DNA from: Paracoccus contaminans
GTDB lineage: Bacteria; Pseudomonadota; Alphaproteobacteria; Rhodobacterales; Rhodobacteraceae
Assembly (NCBI RefSeq): GCF_002105555.1
Contig: NZ_CP020612.1
Coordinates: 434,001-498,000, forward strand
DNA: 64,000 bases
Reading direction: 5' to 3'
Below the pieces are notes generated by a model. It saw nothing but the letters and a program-made list of their open reading frames with translations. It was not told where the DNA came from and searched no databases. Below, piece by piece: positions 19,964 through 29,282 of this stretch (positions within the stretch are counted from its first letter, which is position 1; each line of letters starts with the position of its first letter). A program made the position numbers and the translations under genes.

Positions 19964-21109
19964 ATGGATTTTGCACTGAGCGAGGAACAGCAGGCCATTT
20001 TCGAGATGGCGCGGGATTTCGGGGCCGAACACATCGCCCCCCATTCCCGCGCATGGGAAGAGGCCGGCACCATTCCCCGCGCGCTGTGGCCGCAGGTCGC
20101 TGCGCTGGGCCTCGGCGGGCTTTACGTATCCGAGGAATATGGCGGCTCGGGCCTGTCGCGGCTGGATGCCACGCTGGTCTTCGAGGCGCTGGCCATGGCC
20201 GACCCGTCGGTCGGCAGCTTTCTGTCGATCCATAACATGTGCGGCGGCATGATCGACAAGTTTGCCGCCCCCCAGGACAAGGCGCGCTGGCTGCCGGCCC
20301 TGTGCAGCATGGAGAAGGTGTTTTCCTATTGCCTGACCGAGCCGGGCAGCGGATCGGATGCCGCGGCGCTGCGCACGCGCGCGGAACGCACCGATGACGG
20401 CTGGCGGCTGAACGGGACCAAGGCGTTCATCTCGGGCGGCAGCTATTCGGACGCCTATATCACGATGGTGCGCACGGGCGGCGACGGGCCGGCGGGCATC
20501 TCGGCCATCGTGGTCGAGGATGGGGCGCCTGGCCTGTCGTTCGGCGCGCTCGAACACAAGATGGGCTGGAAGGCGCAGCCCACCACCACTGTCCAGTTCG
20601 ACGACTGCCTGGTGCCCGCCGGCAACCTGCTGGGCGAGGAAGGGCGCGGTTTTGCCTATGCGATGGCGGGGCTTGACGGCGGGCGGCTGAACATCGCCGC
20701 CGGCGCGCTGGGCGCGGCGCAGGCGGCGCTGGACCGGACGGTGCGTTACATGGGCGAGCGCAGCGCCTTCGGCCGCCGGCTGGACCAGTTCCAGGCGCTG
20801 CAGTTCCGCCTGGCCGAATATGAGGTCGCGCTGCAATCGGCGCGCGTCTTCCTGCGCCAGGCAGCGTGGAAGCTGGATCAGGGCGACCCCGATGCCACGC
20901 GCTTTTGCGCGATGGCCAAGCTGTATGTCACCGACCGGGCCTTCGAGGTGGCCAATGGCTGCCTGCAACTGCACGGCGGCTATGGCTATCTGGCCGACTA
21001 TGGGATCGAAAAGATCGTGCGCGACCTGAGGGTTCATCAGATCCTCGAAGGCACGAACGAGATCATGCGGCTGATCATCAGCCGTGCGATGCTTGCCGAA
21101 AGGGGCTGA
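19964..21109 (+). CDS. Acyl-CoA dehydrogenase, probably isobutyryl-CoA specific
   Basis: FAD enzyme of 381 residues. By context it oxidises isobutyryl-CoA to methacrylyl-CoA in valine degradation. It carries CLTEPGSGSDAAALRTRAER, the flavin segment NGTKAFISGGSYSDAY and the C-terminal LEGTNEIMR, with Glu362 the expected catalytic base. GAGGGG precedes the ATG. The next gene starts 2 bp after the stop, so acd, hydratase and mmsB form an operon. Specificity is inferred from the neighbours. Confidence 0.92.
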   Translation: MDFALSEEQQAIFEMARDFGAEHIAPHSRAWEEAGTIPRALWPQVAALGLGGLYVSEEYGGSGLSRLDATLVFEALAMADPSVGSFLSIHNMCGGMIDKFAAPQDKARWLPALCSMEKVFSYCLTEPGSGSDAAALRTRAERTDDGWRLNGTKAFISGGSYSDAYITMVRTGGDGPAGISAIVVEDGAPGLSFGALEHKMGWKAQPTTTVQFDDCLVPAGNLLGEEGRGFAYAMAGLDGGRLNIAAGALGAAQAALDRTVRYMGERSAFGRRLDQFQALQFRLAEYEVALQSARVFLRQAAWKLDQGDPDATRFCAMAKLYVTDRAFEVANGCLQLHGGYGYLADYGIEKIVRDLRVHQILEGTNEIMRLIISRAMLAERG

Positions 21110-21111
21110 CC

Positions 21112-22113
21112 ATGGACGATCTGAACATCCGCAAGGACAGGGCGGCCGGCCGCATCACCCTGACACGGCCGCGGGCACTGAACGCCCTGACCCATGAGAT
21201 GGCCAATGCGGTGCGGGCCGCGCTGGACGCTTGGCGGGACGATCCGCAGGTGCGCATCGTCATCATCGACGCCGAGGGGGATCGCGCCTTCTGCGCCGGG
21301 GGCGACATCGCCGCGGTCTATCACGGCGCGCGCGCGGGCGATCACCGGATCGGGCAGCAATTCTTCGCCGACGAATACAGGATGAACGCCGCGATCCGCG
21401 ACTATCCCAAGCCGGTCGTCGCCTTCATGCAGGGCTTTGTCATGGGTGGGGGCGTTGGCATTGGCGGGCATGCGCGGTTGCGCGTCGTGGGGGACACGAC
21501 GCAGGTGGCGATGCCCGAATCGGGGATCGGGCTGATCCCGGACGTGGGCGGGACGTGGCTGCTGGCCCGCGCGCCTGGGCGGATCGGCGAATATCTGGGC
21601 CTGACCGGCGCGAGGATGGGCGCGGGCGATGCCATCCATGCGGGCTTTGCCGATATCTACCTGCCCGAGGCGGAATGGGAAGCGGCCAAGGAATCCCTGG
21701 CCGAGACGGGCGATCCGGCCACCCTGCCGCGTCGCCCCGCGCCCCCCGCGCCCCTGGAAAGCCGCGATCTGTCCGCCTTTGGCGGCCGCAATGTCGAGGC
21801 CATCCTGGCTGCGCTGACGGCCCCGGAGGACAGCGAGGCGCTGGCCGCGCTGCGCCGCAATTCGCCCCTGTCGATGGCTGCGACCCTGGCGATGGTGCGG
21901 GCGGCGCGGGGCGACCAGCGGATGCAGGATTCGCTGTCGCGCGAATACCGCTTTACCAGCCGCGCCACCCAGGACAGCGACTTTGTCGAAGGGGTGCGCG
22001 CGCAGATCATCGACAAGGACCGCACGCCCCGCTGGGCCGCCGCCGCGGACCCGGCCAAGGTCGATGCGATGCTGGCCGATCTGGGGCCGCTGGAACTGAA
22101 GTGGGAGGATTGA
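21112..22113 (+). CDS. Enoyl-CoA hydratase/isomerase, 3-hydroxyisobutyryl-CoA hydrolase type
   Basis: 333 residues of crotonase fold. Features typical of the hydrolase subfamily are the AFCAGGDIAAVYHG oxyanion segment, GFVMGGGVGIGGHARLRV and MPESGIGLIPDVGGTWLL, with the family's catalytic Glu and Asp, plus a C-terminal lobe ending in a DKDRTPRW motif. It would release 3-hydroxyisobutyrate from its CoA ester, between the dehydrogenase and mmsB steps. A plain methacrylyl-CoA hydratase is less likely given the length and the DKDRxPxW motif. Confidence 0.88.
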   Translation: MDDLNIRKDRAAGRITLTRPRALNALTHEMANAVRAALDAWRDDPQVRIVIIDAEGDRAFCAGGDIAAVYHGARAGDHRIGQQFFADEYRMNAAIRDYPKPVVAFMQGFVMGGGVGIGGHARLRVVGDTTQVAMPESGIGLIPDVGGTWLLARAPGRIGEYLGLTGARMGAGDAIHAGFADIYLPEAEWEAAKESLAETGDPATLPRRPAPPAPLESRDLSAFGGRNVEAILAALTAPEDSEALAALRRNSPLSMAATLAMVRAARGDQRMQDSLSREYRFTSRATQDSDFVEGVRAQIIDKDRTPRWAAAADPAKVDAMLADLGPLELKWED

Positions 22114-22114
22114 G

Positions 22115-22990
22115 ATGAAGATCGGTTTCATTGGCCTTGGCAACATGGGCGCGCCGATGGCCCGCAACCTTGCCGCCGCCGGCCACGAGGTCACGGGCCA
22201 TGACCCGGCCGGGGTCCGGGCCGAGGGCGTGCGCGCGGCATCAAGCGCAGCCGAGGCGGCGCGTGGGGCCGAGGTTGTCATCACCATGCTGCCGAACGGG
22301 GCGATCCTGCGATCGGTTGCCGAGGAGGTGATCGGGGCGATGCAGCCTGGCGCGGTGCTGTGCGACTGTTCGACCGTGGACGTGGCCAACGCCCGCGCCG
22401 TTGCCGCGCAGGCCAGCGCCGCCGGCCTGCGGGCGCTGGATGCGCCGGTGTCGGGCGGGGTCGGCGGGGCTGCGGCCGGCACGCTGACCTTCATGGTCGG
22501 CGGGCCGCAGGACGCCTTTGCCGTCGTCAGCCCGCTGTTCGAGGTGATGGGCCAGAAATCAGTCCATTGCGGAGAAGCAGGCGCCGGCCAGGCGGCCAAG
22601 ATCTGCAACAACATGATCCTGGGGGCGACGATGATCGCCACCTGCGAGGCTTTCGCCCTGGCCGACAAGCTGGGGCTGGACCGGCAGAGAATGTTCGACG
22701 TGGTGTCCACCTCGTCGGGTTACAGCTGGTCGATGAACGCCTATTGCCCGGCGCCCGGCGTGGGGCCGGCCTCCCCCGCCGACAACGGCTACAAGCCCGG
22801 CTTTGCGGCCGAACTGATGCTCAAGGATCTGCGTCTGTCCCAGCAGGCGGCCGAGGCGGCGGATGCCGACACCCCGATGGGGGAACTGGCCGCCCGGCTT
22901 TACGGAACCTTCGTCGAGGAGGAGGACGGGCGCGGCAAGGACTTTTCGGCCATGCTGCCCAGGCTGGCCGCCCGCAGCCGCGGCGCATGA
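22115..22990 (+). CDS. mmsB: 3-hydroxyisobutyrate dehydrogenase
   Basis: Oxidises 3-hydroxyisobutyrate to methylmalonate semialdehyde with NAD, feeding MmsA. It has 291 residues. The Rossmann motif is GLGNMGAPMARNLAAAG; the substrate-binding DAPVSGGVGGAAAGTL and the catalytic Lys in GAGQAAKICNNMILG are present. GGAGG overlaps the end of the preceding gene, which is 1 bp away, so the pair is translated together. Confidence 0.95.
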   Translation: MKIGFIGLGNMGAPMARNLAAAGHEVTGHDPAGVRAEGVRAASSAAEAARGAEVVITMLPNGAILRSVAEEVIGAMQPGAVLCDCSTVDVANARAVAAQASAAGLRALDAPVSGGVGGAAAGTLTFMVGGPQDAFAVVSPLFEVMGQKSVHCGEAGAGQAAKICNNMILGATMIATCEAFALADKLGLDRQRMFDVVSTSSGYSWSMNAYCPAPGVGPASPADNGYKPGFAAELMLKDLRLSQQAAEAADADTPMGELAARLYGTFVEEEDGRGKDFSAMLPRLAARSRGA

Positions 22991-23114
22991 CATTCCCGAG
23001 GATGTGAGCGGGCGCGACCTCGCTGGCCGAAACCGGATGCAGGCAGGGCCGCGTTGGGGTGCCACAGGGCCGGCGGGCGCCTTTGCCTGCCAGGCCGGAC
23101 GAAAGGATTGCCTG

Positions 23115-23510
23115 ATGAAGCTGACCCCGTTTCTTGCAGCCGCCGCCCTGCTGGCCCTGCCCCTGCCGGGCCTTGCGCAGCCCCCGCAATCGCGCCACCA
23201 CCATCAGGCCCACCATCAGCGCCATCGCCTTGATGGCCCGCAGGGGCAGCGCGGCCACAGGCGCGACTGCCCGCCGGGTCTGGCCAAGAAATCGCCTGCC
23301 TGCGTTCCGCCCGGTCATGCCCGCAAGGAAAGCGATCACCCTGACCGGCGGATCGACCCGCGCGAGGCTCGTCCGATCCGCGATCTCGAACGCTATGGGC
23401 TGCGCCCGGCGCCGCGGGGCCAGCGCTATTATATCGTCGATGGCAGGATCGTCCGGGTGGATACCCGCAGCAACCGGATGGTGTCAGTGCTGCGCGCGGT
23501 AAACCGCTGA
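23115..23510 (+). CDS. Small secreted basic protein with CPPG-x7-CVPPG motif
   Basis: 131 residues. A signal peptide (about 1-21, ending PGLAQ) leads into a His/Arg-rich stretch, a two-Cys motif CPPGLAKKSPACVPPGHARK and a C-terminal domain LERYGLRPAPRGQRYYIVDG that resembles RcnB-like periplasmic proteins. Similar proteins are common in Rhodobacteraceae without known function. The His-rich part may bind metal, but that is a guess. Confidence 0.75.
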   Translation: MKLTPFLAAAALLALPLPGLAQPPQSRHHHQAHHQRHRLDGPQGQRGHRRDCPPGLAKKSPACVPPGHARKESDHPDRRIDPREARPIRDLERYGLRPAPRGQRYYIVDGRIVRVDTRSNRMVSVLRAVNR

Positions 23511-23523
23511 TCCCTTCATGCAA

Positions 23524-23541
23524 GCAGGGCGGATGCCCTGC
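23524..23541. terminator. Hairpin between convergent genes
   Basis: GCAGGGC-GGAT-GCCCTGC, a perfect 7-bp stem with a 4-nt loop between the convergent stops of the secreted-protein gene and recN. It could serve both strands. No T-run. Confidence 0.45.
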
Positions 23542-23549
23542 GCGTCCGG

Positions 23550-25208
23550 TCAGCCAGACATCAGGGCTTGGGCCGCAGCACGGGCAGCGGGGGTGATCTC
23601 CTCCCCCGACAGCATCCGGGCGATTTCCTCGATCCGCTCGTCAGGTGACAGCGCCTCGACACGCGAGGTCGTCGTGCCGTCCTGAACCGATTTGGCGACG
23701 CGGAAATGCTGCTGCCCCAGCGCCGCGACCTGCGGAGAATGGGTGACGACCAGCACCTGCGACGCCTCGGCCAGCCGCGCAAGCCGCCGCCCCACCGCAT
23801 CAGCCGTGGCGCCGCCCACGCCACGGTCGATTTCGTCAAAGATCATTACCAGCGGGTCAGACCCCTGCGCAAGGCAGACCTTGAGCGCCAGCAGAAAGCG
23901 CGACAGCTCGCCCCCCGAGGCGATGCGGTCAAGCGGGCCGGCAGGCGCGCCGGGATTGGTGGCGACGGTAAAGGCCACGGCATCGCGCCCATCAGGGCCG
24001 GGTTCGCTTTCGGTCACAAGCGTTTCAAAAACCGCCCGCTCCATCCGCAGGGGTGCAAGCTCGGCCGCCATGGCCTGGTCCAGCCGGCCCGCGGCCTCGC
24101 AGCGCGCATCGCTGATGCGCGCGCAGATCGCGTCATAGGCCGCCTCGCTTTCCGCCACGGCGCGCGACAGATCCCCGATCCGCGCCTCGCTTGAATCCAG
24201 CGCCGACAGACGCGCCGCCAGATCCTCGGCCAGCCCGGCGAGATCGCCTGCCAGCACGTCATGCTTGCGGGCCAGGGCGCGCAGGGCAAACAGCCGCTCC
24301 TCGGTCGATTCAAGCGTGGCGGGGTCGAAATCCATGGCCGACAGCGCATCCTCGATCCCGCGCGTGGCCTCGCCCAGTTCGACCAGCGCCCGGCCCAGCG
24401 CCGCCATCGGCTCTTCCAGGCTGTCGGCCCCTTCTTTCGCCGCGGCGCCTTCGAGCCAGCGGACAGCCTCGACGATCACGCCCTCGGCCCCCGGATCGCC
24501 CGATCCGCCGGCCAGCATCTGGTGGGCGCGGGCCACATCGCTGCGGATGCGCTCGGCCGCCTGCATCCGGCGGCGGGCAACGTCCAGCGCCTCGTCCTCG
24601 CCCGGCTGGGGCGCCAGCGCCTCCAGCTCGCTCACGGCATGGCGAAGGAAATCCTCCTCCTTGCGCGCGGCCTCCAGCGCAGCCTCGGCCTCGGCCAAGG
24701 CTGCCATCGCCTGGCGCCGGGCCGTCCAGGCGGCGCGGATGGGGGCAATGTCGATGCCGCCAAAGGCATCGAGCAGCTGCCGATGCCCGCGGGGATTGAG
24801 CAGCCCCCGGTCATCATGCTGGCCGTGCAGTTCGACCAGCACATCGGACAGGCTGCGCAGGACCTCGCCCGAAACCCGGCGGTCATTGACCCAGCCGGTC
24901 TTGCGCCCGTCGGCCGCGTTGACGCGGCGCAGGATCAGCTCCTCCTCGACCTCGATCCCGGCCTCGGCCAGCAGATCGCGCGCCGGGTGCCCGGGGGGCA
25001 GGTCGAACACGGCCGTCACCTCGCCCTGCGCGGCGCCCGCGCGCACCAGTTCGGCCCGCCCCCGCCAGCCTAGGACAAAGCCCAGGCAATCCAGCAGGAT
25101 CGACTTGCCCGCCCCCGTCTCGCCGGTCAGCACGTTCAGGCCCGGCGCGAATTCCAGCGACAGCCGGTCGATCAGCAGGATGTCGCGGATGTCCAGCATG
25201 CGCAGCAT
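23550..25208 (-). CDS. recN: DNA repair protein RecN
   Basis: SMC-like ATPase acting in double-strand-break repair. It has 552 residues: a split ATPase head with Walker A GETGAGKS at residues 29-36, a Q-loop region, central coiled coils (about 150-370), the signature IASGGELSRFLLALK, and Walker B VMIFDEIDRGVGG. GTG (25211), ATG (25208) and ATG (25199) are in frame; AAGGGG lies 6-7 nt before 25208, and MLRxLxIR is the family start. It follows bamD by 19 bp and is probably co-transcribed. Confidence 0.96.
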   Translation of the reverse strand: MLRMLDIRDILLIDRLSLEFAPGLNVLTGETGAGKSILLDCLGFVLGWRGRAELVRAGAAQGEVTAVFDLPPGHPARDLLAEAGIEVEEELILRRVNAADGRKTGWVNDRRVSGEVLRSLSDVLVELHGQHDDRGLLNPRGHRQLLDAFGGIDIAPIRAAWTARRQAMAALAEAEAALEAARKEEDFLRHAVSELEALAPQPGEDEALDVARRRMQAAERIRSDVARAHQMLAGGSGDPGAEGVIVEAVRWLEGAAAKEGADSLEEPMAALGRALVELGEATRGIEDALSAMDFDPATLESTEERLFALRALARKHDVLAGDLAGLAEDLAARLSALDSSEARIGDLSRAVAESEAAYDAICARISDARCEAAGRLDQAMAAELAPLRMERAVFETLVTESEPGPDGRDAVAFTVATNPGAPAGPLDRIASGGELSRFLLALKVCLAQGSDPLVMIFDEIDRGVGGATADAVGRRLARLAEASQVLVVTHSPQVAALGQQHFRVAKSVQDGTTTSRVEALSPDERIEEIARMLSGEEITPAARAAAQALMSG

Positions 25209-25227
25209 CACGCCGCCCCTTGCCCGG

Positions 25228-26073
25228 TCAGAGCCACTTGCCCTGGATTACCTGCCGATAGACCTTGGTCAGCCATGAATTGCCCTGGGGTGTCGCGGTC
25301 AGCCCGCGGCCGCGCAACTGGTTGTAGGCGTCCTGGTAGAAGGGCGAGGAACGGAAATTGTGCCCCAGGATCGCGCCCGCGGTCTGCGCCTCGCTGGTCA
25401 GGCCCAGCGCAAGATAAGCCTCGACCAGGCGCATCAGCGCCTCGGGCGTGTGGGTGGTGGTCTGGTATTCCTCGACCACGACACGGAAGCGGTTGATCGC
25501 CGCCGTATAGTTGCCGCGCTTGAGGTAATAACGGCCGATCTCCATCTCCTTGCCGGCAAGATGGTCGAAGGCCAGGTCGAACTTGAGCACCGCCGAGCGC
25601 GCATATTCCGTGTTGGGATAGCGCTCGATCACCTCGCGCAGCGATTGCAGCGCCTGGAAGGTCAGGCCCTGGTCGCGGCCGACCTCGTCGATCTGGTCGT
25701 AATAGCTGAGCGCGAGGAGGTAATGGGCATAGGCCGCATCCTCGTCACTGGGATAGTTATCGATGAACCGCTGCGCCGCCCCGCGCGCGTCATCATATTT
25801 GCGCGCCTTGTGATAGGCATAGGCCTGCATGATCAGCGCGCGCTTGGCCCAGTCGGAATAGGGATACAGACGCTCGATCTCGGCGAAATAGCGAACGGCG
25901 TCCTTGGGCCGCTTGCCGTTTTCCAGTTCGTATTCGCCACGCTTGTAGATTTCCTCGGCGGTGAAACTGTCCAGCGGCTGGTTGTTTGCGCCCGCATCGC
26001 GGTTGCCGCATCCCGCCAGAAGAACCGATACGGCCGCCGCCATAAGCACCTGCCGCGAAATGCTGACTGCCAT
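25228..26073 (-). CDS. bamD: Outer-membrane assembly lipoprotein BamD
   Basis: Essential lipoprotein of the BAM complex that inserts outer-membrane beta-barrels. It has 281 residues with signal peptide and lipobox VLLAGC (lipidated Cys22), then five TPR-like repeats. Family segments are EIYKRGEYELENGK, EIERLYPYSDWAKRA, YALGLTSEAQ-like positions and YKRGNYTAAINRFR-like KRGNYTAAINRF. The ATG at 26073 is chosen because it puts the signal peptide at the N-terminus. It lies between lpxC and recN. Confidence 0.95.
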   Translation of the reverse strand: MAVSISRQVLMAAAVSVLLAGCGNRDAGANNQPLDSFTAEEIYKRGEYELENGKRPKDAVRYFAEIERLYPYSDWAKRALIMQAYAYHKARKYDDARGAAQRFIDNYPSDEDAAYAHYLLALSYYDQIDEVGRDQGLTFQALQSLREVIERYPNTEYARSAVLKFDLAFDHLAGKEMEIGRYYLKRGNYTAAINRFRVVVEEYQTTTHTPEALMRLVEAYLALGLTSEAQTAGAILGHNFRSSPFYQDAYNQLRGRGLTATPQGNSWLTKVYRQVIQGKWL

Positions 26074-26221
26074 GTCTGTTCTGTCCGTCCGTCGTCTGCG
26101 GTGCTGCGGCAAGTGCCGCTGATGCGCGCGGCCTGGCTGTCCTAGCACACAACATTGCAGCGCGCAAAAGGGCAAGTCTCGGGCACTGACAAGCCCGTGC
26201 GGGCAGGCGCCCGCCGGCCGA

Positions 26222-27160
26222 TCAGGCCACCATGGCGGGCGCCGGCGCGGCGGCGGGGATGACGCGGGGGCGGATCACCCCCGCGCCCGGCATCCGCCGT
26301 TCGGAATCGGGGGTGCAGGTCACCCATTCCCATGCCGTCCGGTCCGCGAAAAGCAGCCGCAGCAGGCGGTTGGTCATCGCATGGCCGGCCCGGTGGCCGG
26401 TATAGCGCGCCATCAGCGGCGCACCGGCCAAGGCCAGATCGCCCACGGCGTCGAGCATCTTGTGGCGCACCGCCTCATCCCGGTGGCGCAGCCCGCCGGG
26501 CGACAGCACCCGTTCGCCGTCGACGACAACGGCGTTGAAATAGGTGCCGCCCAAGGCCAGACCATTCGCCTGCATCGCCTCGACATCCGACTGGCGGCAG
26601 AAGGTGCGGCTGTCCATCAGCTCGCGCTGAAAGGCGCCGTTTGCCAGATCAAGACTCTTTTCCTGATGGCCGATGGCGGCATCCGAAAAGTCGATGGCGA
26701 AATCCATTTTCAGATGATCGGCCGGGGTCAGCCGGGCCAGGCGGTCGCCCTCGCGCAGTTCGACGGGTTTGAGCACGCGGATGGCGCGCAGCGGCTCGGC
26801 CTGAAGGGCGATGCCGGCGGCAAGGATGGCGGCCACGAAGGGCGCGGAGGAGCCGTCGAGGATCGGCACCTCGGGCCCGTCCACGTCGATCAGCGCATTG
26901 TGGATGCCCGTCCCCGACAGCGCGGCCATGACATGTTCCACCGTAGACAGGGTGGCCCCGCCTTCGCCTTGCAGCAGCGTGCAAAGCTGCGAGGGCACCA
27001 CATGGTCCCAGCGGGCCGGAATAAGCGCATCGGCCATGTCGGTACGCCGGAACACGATCCCGTGCCCGGCCGGCGCAGGGTGGATCGTCATCCGCACGGG
27101 CGCACCGGAATGAAGGCCGGTGCCCGAGAACCGGGCTGGAGTGGCGAGCGTGGCCTGCAT
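26222..27160 (-). CDS. lpxC: UDP-3-O-acyl-N-acetylglucosamine deacetylase
   Basis: Zinc enzyme for the committed step of lipid A synthesis. It has 312 residues. Zinc ligands sit in STVEHVMAAL, HKMLDAVGDLAL (His and Asp) and the catalytic-His segment GHRAGHAMTN; the start TLATPARFSGTGLHSG is typical. It follows ftsZ in the same direction but is separated from it by a terminator-like hairpin, so it probably has its own promoter in the 230-bp spacer. Confidence 0.97.
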   Translation of the reverse strand: MQATLATPARFSGTGLHSGAPVRMTIHPAPAGHGIVFRRTDMADALIPARWDHVVPSQLCTLLQGEGGATLSTVEHVMAALSGTGIHNALIDVDGPEVPILDGSSAPFVAAILAAGIALQAEPLRAIRVLKPVELREGDRLARLTPADHLKMDFAIDFSDAAIGHQEKSLDLANGAFQRELMDSRTFCRQSDVEAMQANGLALGGTYFNAVVVDGERVLSPGGLRHRDEAVRHKMLDAVGDLALAGAPLMARYTGHRAGHAMTNRLLRLLFADRTAWEWVTCTPDSERRMPGAGVIRPRVIPAAAPAPAMVA

Positions 27161-27322
27161 GGTCGGCGTCCCGTTTTATCGTTGCGGGAAAACATCCCGA
27201 TGACCATGAGGTAGAAGCGGCCGGCGCAGTCCTCAATTAACGTTTTGTGACTCTCTGTAACATCGGTGCGGCAGATCACCGGGCCGCATCCCCTGCGCCA
27301 TCCAAGCCTTTGGCTATAAACG

Positions 27323-27348
27323 AAAAACGGGCCGCGATGGCGACCCGT
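27323..27348 (-). terminator. Rho-independent terminator after ftsZ
   Basis: On the minus strand, ACGGGTCGC-CATC-GCGGCCCGT followed directly by TTTT: a 9-bp stem with one G-T pair, a 4-nt loop and a short T-run, 44 bp after the ftsZ stop. This is the clearest intrinsic terminator in the window and marks the end of the dcw transcript before lpxC. Confidence 0.82.
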
Positions 27349-27391
27349 CAGGTTCTTTTCACGCTGTTGCGCGGCGGGCGGTGTTGCCCGG

Positions 27392-29086
27392 TCAGTTGGC
27401 CTGGCGCCGCAGAAAGGCCGGGATTTCGACATTGTCCTTGCCGGCGTCGGGCGAGGCCAGATCGTCGAAATCGGTTTCCGCCTGACGCGCCCGTGCGAGA
27501 CGGTCGCTGACCCGTTCGGCGATGGTTTCGGCGCGGGGGCGTTCCTGTTCGCCCTGCCCGCCGGCAAGACGTTCCATCATCCGCCCAAGGCCGGCCATGC
27601 GGGCGGGGCCGCGGGGCGCCTCGGGCGCGGGCTGGGCGCCTGCGGGGCGGCGGCCCGCATCGGCCGCGTCGCGGTGGATGGCGCGATGCAGCCGGTCCAT
27701 GACCTCGGCGGCGGGCTGAACCCGCGGGGCCTGCGGCCGGACCGGGGCCGTAAAGCTTTCTGCCGAATCGGACAGCCGCTGGTCCACGCTGCGGGTATCA
27801 AGCGCACGGGCATCGGACGGGCGGACATCGGACGGGCGGACATCGGACGGGCGAGTATCGGCCCGGGTGGGTGCCGCATCCGCCGCGGTTCGCGCGTGGT
27901 CGGTGTCGGGCTGCGACCGTTCGCCGCGCAATTCTACGGGGCGATAGGCGGGTTCGGGCAGCTCTTCATGGCTGACGGGACGGGGCGAGGGCGTTTCTAG
28001 CACCGGGGACCGGCGGGGGGGGGCCATGCTTTCGTCGGCGGCAGCCTTGGGGGCAGCGGTCGGGTGCTGGGTCAGCGGTTCTTTGAGCCCGCGGCGCGGC
28101 GCAGGGGCCTCGGCTGCTGCACCCATGTCGATGCCGGTGGCAACGACCGACACGCGGATCGCACCGTCCAGGGTTTCATCAACGCTGCTGCCGACGATGA
28201 TGTTGGCGTCGTCGTCCACCTTGTCGCGGATGATGTTGGCGGCCTCGTCGAATTCGAACAGGGTCATGTCGCCGCCGCTGACGATGTTAATCAGCACGCC
28301 CTTGGCGCCATTCAGGCTGATTTCGTCCAGCAGCGGGTTGGCGATCGCCTTTTCGGCGGCCTCGACGGCGCGGTTGTCGCCGGTGCCCTCGCCCGTGCCC
28401 ATCATGGCCTTGCCCATCTCGTCCATCACGGCGCGGACGTCGGCAAAGTCCAGGTTGATGATGCCGGGGCGCACCATCAGGTCGGTCACGCCCTTGACGC
28501 CCTGATACAGCACGTCGTCGGCCATGGCGAAGGCCTCGGTGAAGGTCGTGCGTTCGTTGGCGATTCGGAACAGGTTCTGGTTCGGGATGATGATGAGCGT
28601 ATCGACGACCTTCTGCAGCGCCTCGACCCCTTCATCGGCCTGGCGCATGCGCTTCGAGCCTTCGAACTGGAAGGGTTTGGTCACGACGCCGACGGTCAGG
28701 ATGCCCATTTCACGCGCGGCCTGGGCGATGATCGGGGCCGCGCCGGTGCCGGTGCCGCCGCCCATCCCGGCGGTGATGAAGCACATATGGGCGCCCATCA
28801 GGTGATCGACGATATCCTCGATCGTCTCCTCGGCGGCCTTGGCGCCGATCGAGGGCTTGGCGCCCGCGCCCAGCCCCTCGGTCACCTTGGGACCAAGCTG
28901 GATGCGGCTTTCGGAACGGCTTTGCGCCAGCGCCTGGGCATCGGTGTTGGCGACCACGAACTCGACCCCGTCGAGTTGCTTTTCGATCATGTTGTTGACG
29001 GCATTGCCCCCGGCCCCGCCAACGCCAAAGACGGTAATGCGGGGACGCAATTCCTGGTCGTCGCTCATCATCAGGTTCAGATTCAT
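27392..29086 (-). CDS. ftsZ: Cell division protein FtsZ
   Basis: Tubulin-like GTPase forming the Z-ring. It has 564 residues, long because of an extended linker. The GTPase core (about 15-330) has [16 protein letters not shown], the tubulin signature [10 protein letters not shown] and [10 protein letters not shown] disordered Pro/Arg-rich linker (about 335-545) follows, then the conserved C-terminal peptide [10 protein letters not shown] that binds FtsA. The ATG at 29086 gives the family start [12 protein letters not shown]. The linker contains a 15-bp tandem repeat. Confidence 0.98.
   Translation of the reverse strand: MNLNLMMSDDQELRPRITVFGVGGAGGNAVNNMIEKQLDGVEFVVANTDAQALAQSRSESRIQLGPKVTEGLGAGAKPSIGAKAAEETIEDIVDHLMGAHMCFITAGMGGGTGTGAAPIIAQAAREMGILTVGVVTKPFQFEGSKRMRQADEGVEALQKVVDTLIIIPNQNLFRIANERTTFTEAFAMADDVLYQGVKGVTDLMVRPGIINLDFADVRAVMDEMGKAMMGTGEGTGDNRAVEAAEKAIANPLLDEISLNGAKGVLINIVSGGDMTLFEFDEAANIIRDKVDDDANIIVGSSVDETLDGAIRVSVVATGIDMGAAAEAPAPRRGLKEPLTQHPTAAPKAAADESMAPPRRSPVLETPSPRPVSHEELPEPAYRPVELRGERSQPDTDHARTAADAAPTRADTRPSDVRPSDVRPSDARALDTRSVDQRLSDSAESFTAPVRPQAPRVQPAAEVMDRLHRAIHRDAADAGRRPAGAQPAPEAPRGPARMAGLGRMMERLAGGQGEQERPRAETIAERVSDRLARARQAETDFDDLASPDAGKDNVEIPAFLRRQAN
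27811..27855. repeat. Three tandem 15-bp units in the ftsZ linker
   Basis: Unit CATCGGACGGGCGGA at 27811-27825 and 27826-27840, then CATCGGACGGGCGAG at 27841-27855. On the ftsZ strand each codes Arg-Pro-Ser-Asp-(Val/Ala). A degenerate fourth unit precedes it. Being a multiple of 3, gain or loss of units keeps the frame, so linker length may vary between strains. Confidence 0.85.
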
Positions 29087-29282
29087 CGCCGCCTGCCTTC
29101 TGTTACCGTGCCGGGTCGTTGGCTGCCCGGTCGATTCCTGGATTTCGCGCAAGCCTAGCAGATTCCGCCCGATCGTCACCCGAAAATCGGCGGATATCCA
29201 CAAAATCTGGCCGGGCAAACGCCCCTCGTCAGCGGCATGTTGCCGGCCCGGCTAGTGCTGGTGTCGGCAAGGGGGGCCGCGC

